Positions 63,379 to 64,000 of a DNA stretch of 64,000 nt are shown here, piece by piece. The stretch is from Bacteroidota bacterium. GTDB taxonomy: Bacteria > Bacteroidota > Bacteroidia > Chitinophagales > Chitinophagaceae. The position numbers and the translations under genes are program-made. The notes beneath the pieces were generated by a model that was not told the origin of the DNA, did no database searches, and worked only from the letters and a program-made list of their open reading frames with translations. Within the stretch, counting starts at the first letter, position 1, and each line of letters begins with the position of its first letter. The stretch spans positions 62,001 through 126,000 of the forward strand of contig CANGUG010000006.1 in the NCBI GenBank assembly GCA_947457075.1, read 5' to 3'.

Positions 63379-64000
63379 TTAAAAAGTTTTATCGAAAAGC
63401 TTGTGAAAATAGGTCGGAGACTGAATATCATGGTAAAAAGCAAATGTCCAATTTTCAGTAGCACTTTGTTCCCACCATTTTTGTCTCCATTCCATTGCTT
63501 TTTTACCATCCATATCATATTTGGCAACAAACTTTGATTTCATTTGCTGCAACTGAGGTGCTTCATCACCCCCAAAAAATAAAATTGTATCATTTTCTTT
63601 TATCCAAGCAACCTGATGATATAAACTATGACCCGCTGTTAATTGGTAATGAATGGTATTGTCAATGACACCTTGGTCTTCATGAAGCCACACCACACCA
63701 CTAAAGTTTTCCAATATTTGTACCTGCTCCGCTAAATAAGAAGGGCTTTTTCCGCTCATGGCTAATTCAAATTCGCGTTGTTGAATATAATATTTGGCGT
63801 AAGGGAAACTAATAAATCTTTCCTTGTGTTGTGGATGTATATAACTTATACCGCCAGCATGATCCTTGTGTAAATGACTCATAAATACTTTGGTTACACT
63901 GGATGGGTCAATTCCTAATTGCATTAAGTTATCGTGTATTTGAAGCACACCCTCTTTATTATGGTAACCTAGTCCAGTATCAAAGAGTATAATATCTGTA
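63379..64000 (-). CDS. MBL-fold metallohydrolase, 5' end cut by window
   Basis: Partial: the frame is open to the window edge and encodes ILFDTGLGYHNKEGVLQIHD upstream of the first internal ATG, a typical MBL strand before the metal site. The metal motif HxHxDH is SHLHKDHAGG, followed by further His/Asp ligands (TAGHSLYHQVAWIKEN, FFGGDEAPQL). About 206 residues are visible and the first 50-60 are missing. Substrate unknown. Confidence 0.9.
   Translation of the reverse strand, partial: TDIILFDTGLGYHNKEGVLQIHDNLMQLGIDPSSVTKVFMSHLHKDHAGGISYIHPQHKERFISFPYAKYYIQQREFELAMSGKSPSYLAEQVQILENFSGVVWLHEDQGVIDNTIHYQLTAGHSLYHQVAWIKENDTILFFGGDEAPQLQQMKSKFVAKYDMDGKKAMEWRQKWWEQSATENWTFAFYHDIQSPTYFHKLFDKTF

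Overview
The window is AT-rich, densely coded chromosome from a member of the Bacteroidota. The best guess at family is Chitinophagaceae. The evidence is a type IX secretion sorting domain and a PorZ-like protein, split MetH, the long plant-type IspG, the futalosine (MqnC) menaquinone route, families largely confined to Bacteroidota (DUF4286, DUF5606, the PAP2-like membrane protein), and -7 boxes of the form TAnnTTTG in front of many genes. No rRNA, tRNA, CRISPR array, prophage or insertion sequence was seen. Most of the window is core housekeeping DNA.

Layout. 1-10 kb: the end of an HU gene, DUF4286, exonuclease III, an exported unknown, a LOG protein, then split methionine synthase (two genes in one operon) behind a structured leader that looks like a SAM-II riboswitch; YceI, RecR and an Ig-like lipoprotein follow. 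10-20 kb: SRPBCC protein, Kup potassium transporter, a minus-strand run (unknown, GcvH, VanZ, MarR, GHL10), SerS, and an ECF sigma / anti-sigma-like / outer-membrane protein operon. 20-34 kb: MqnC, an M16 peptidase pair, a PadR-PspC unit with a clear palindromic operator, GcvT, a short SSB, ComB, and a SWIM-SNF2 helicase. 34-42 kb: FKBP isomerase, a lipoprotein with a class D beta-lactamase fold that has lost its catalytic residues, IspG, an LpxL-like acyltransferase, an ArsR plus double-rhodanese operon with no cysteine in either protein, TsaB, RidA and aldose epimerase. 42-49 kb: a PliI-like lysozyme inhibitor, PorZ, a GH3/serine hydrolase fusion, a 29/58-nt tandem repeat array, DUF5606, and a KdnA-like aminotransferase. 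49-64 kb: RpoN, a membrane protein and RND exporter, TlpA-type thioredoxin lipoprotein, GatB, a plug-like/double-PDZ protein, AlaS, M23 peptidase, an NTF2-like protein, an AlkA-type glycosylase and a partial MBL-fold hydrolase.

The items most worth a second look are the metH leader (an H-type pseudoknot with an alternative pairing that could switch it), the degenerate OXA-like lipoprotein, the cysteine-free rhodanese/ArsR pair, the tandem repeat array that runs into the end of the DUF5606 gene, and -7 boxes only 4-5 nt from start codons, which suggest leaderless mRNAs. All functional calls come from reading motifs by eye; no database search was run.
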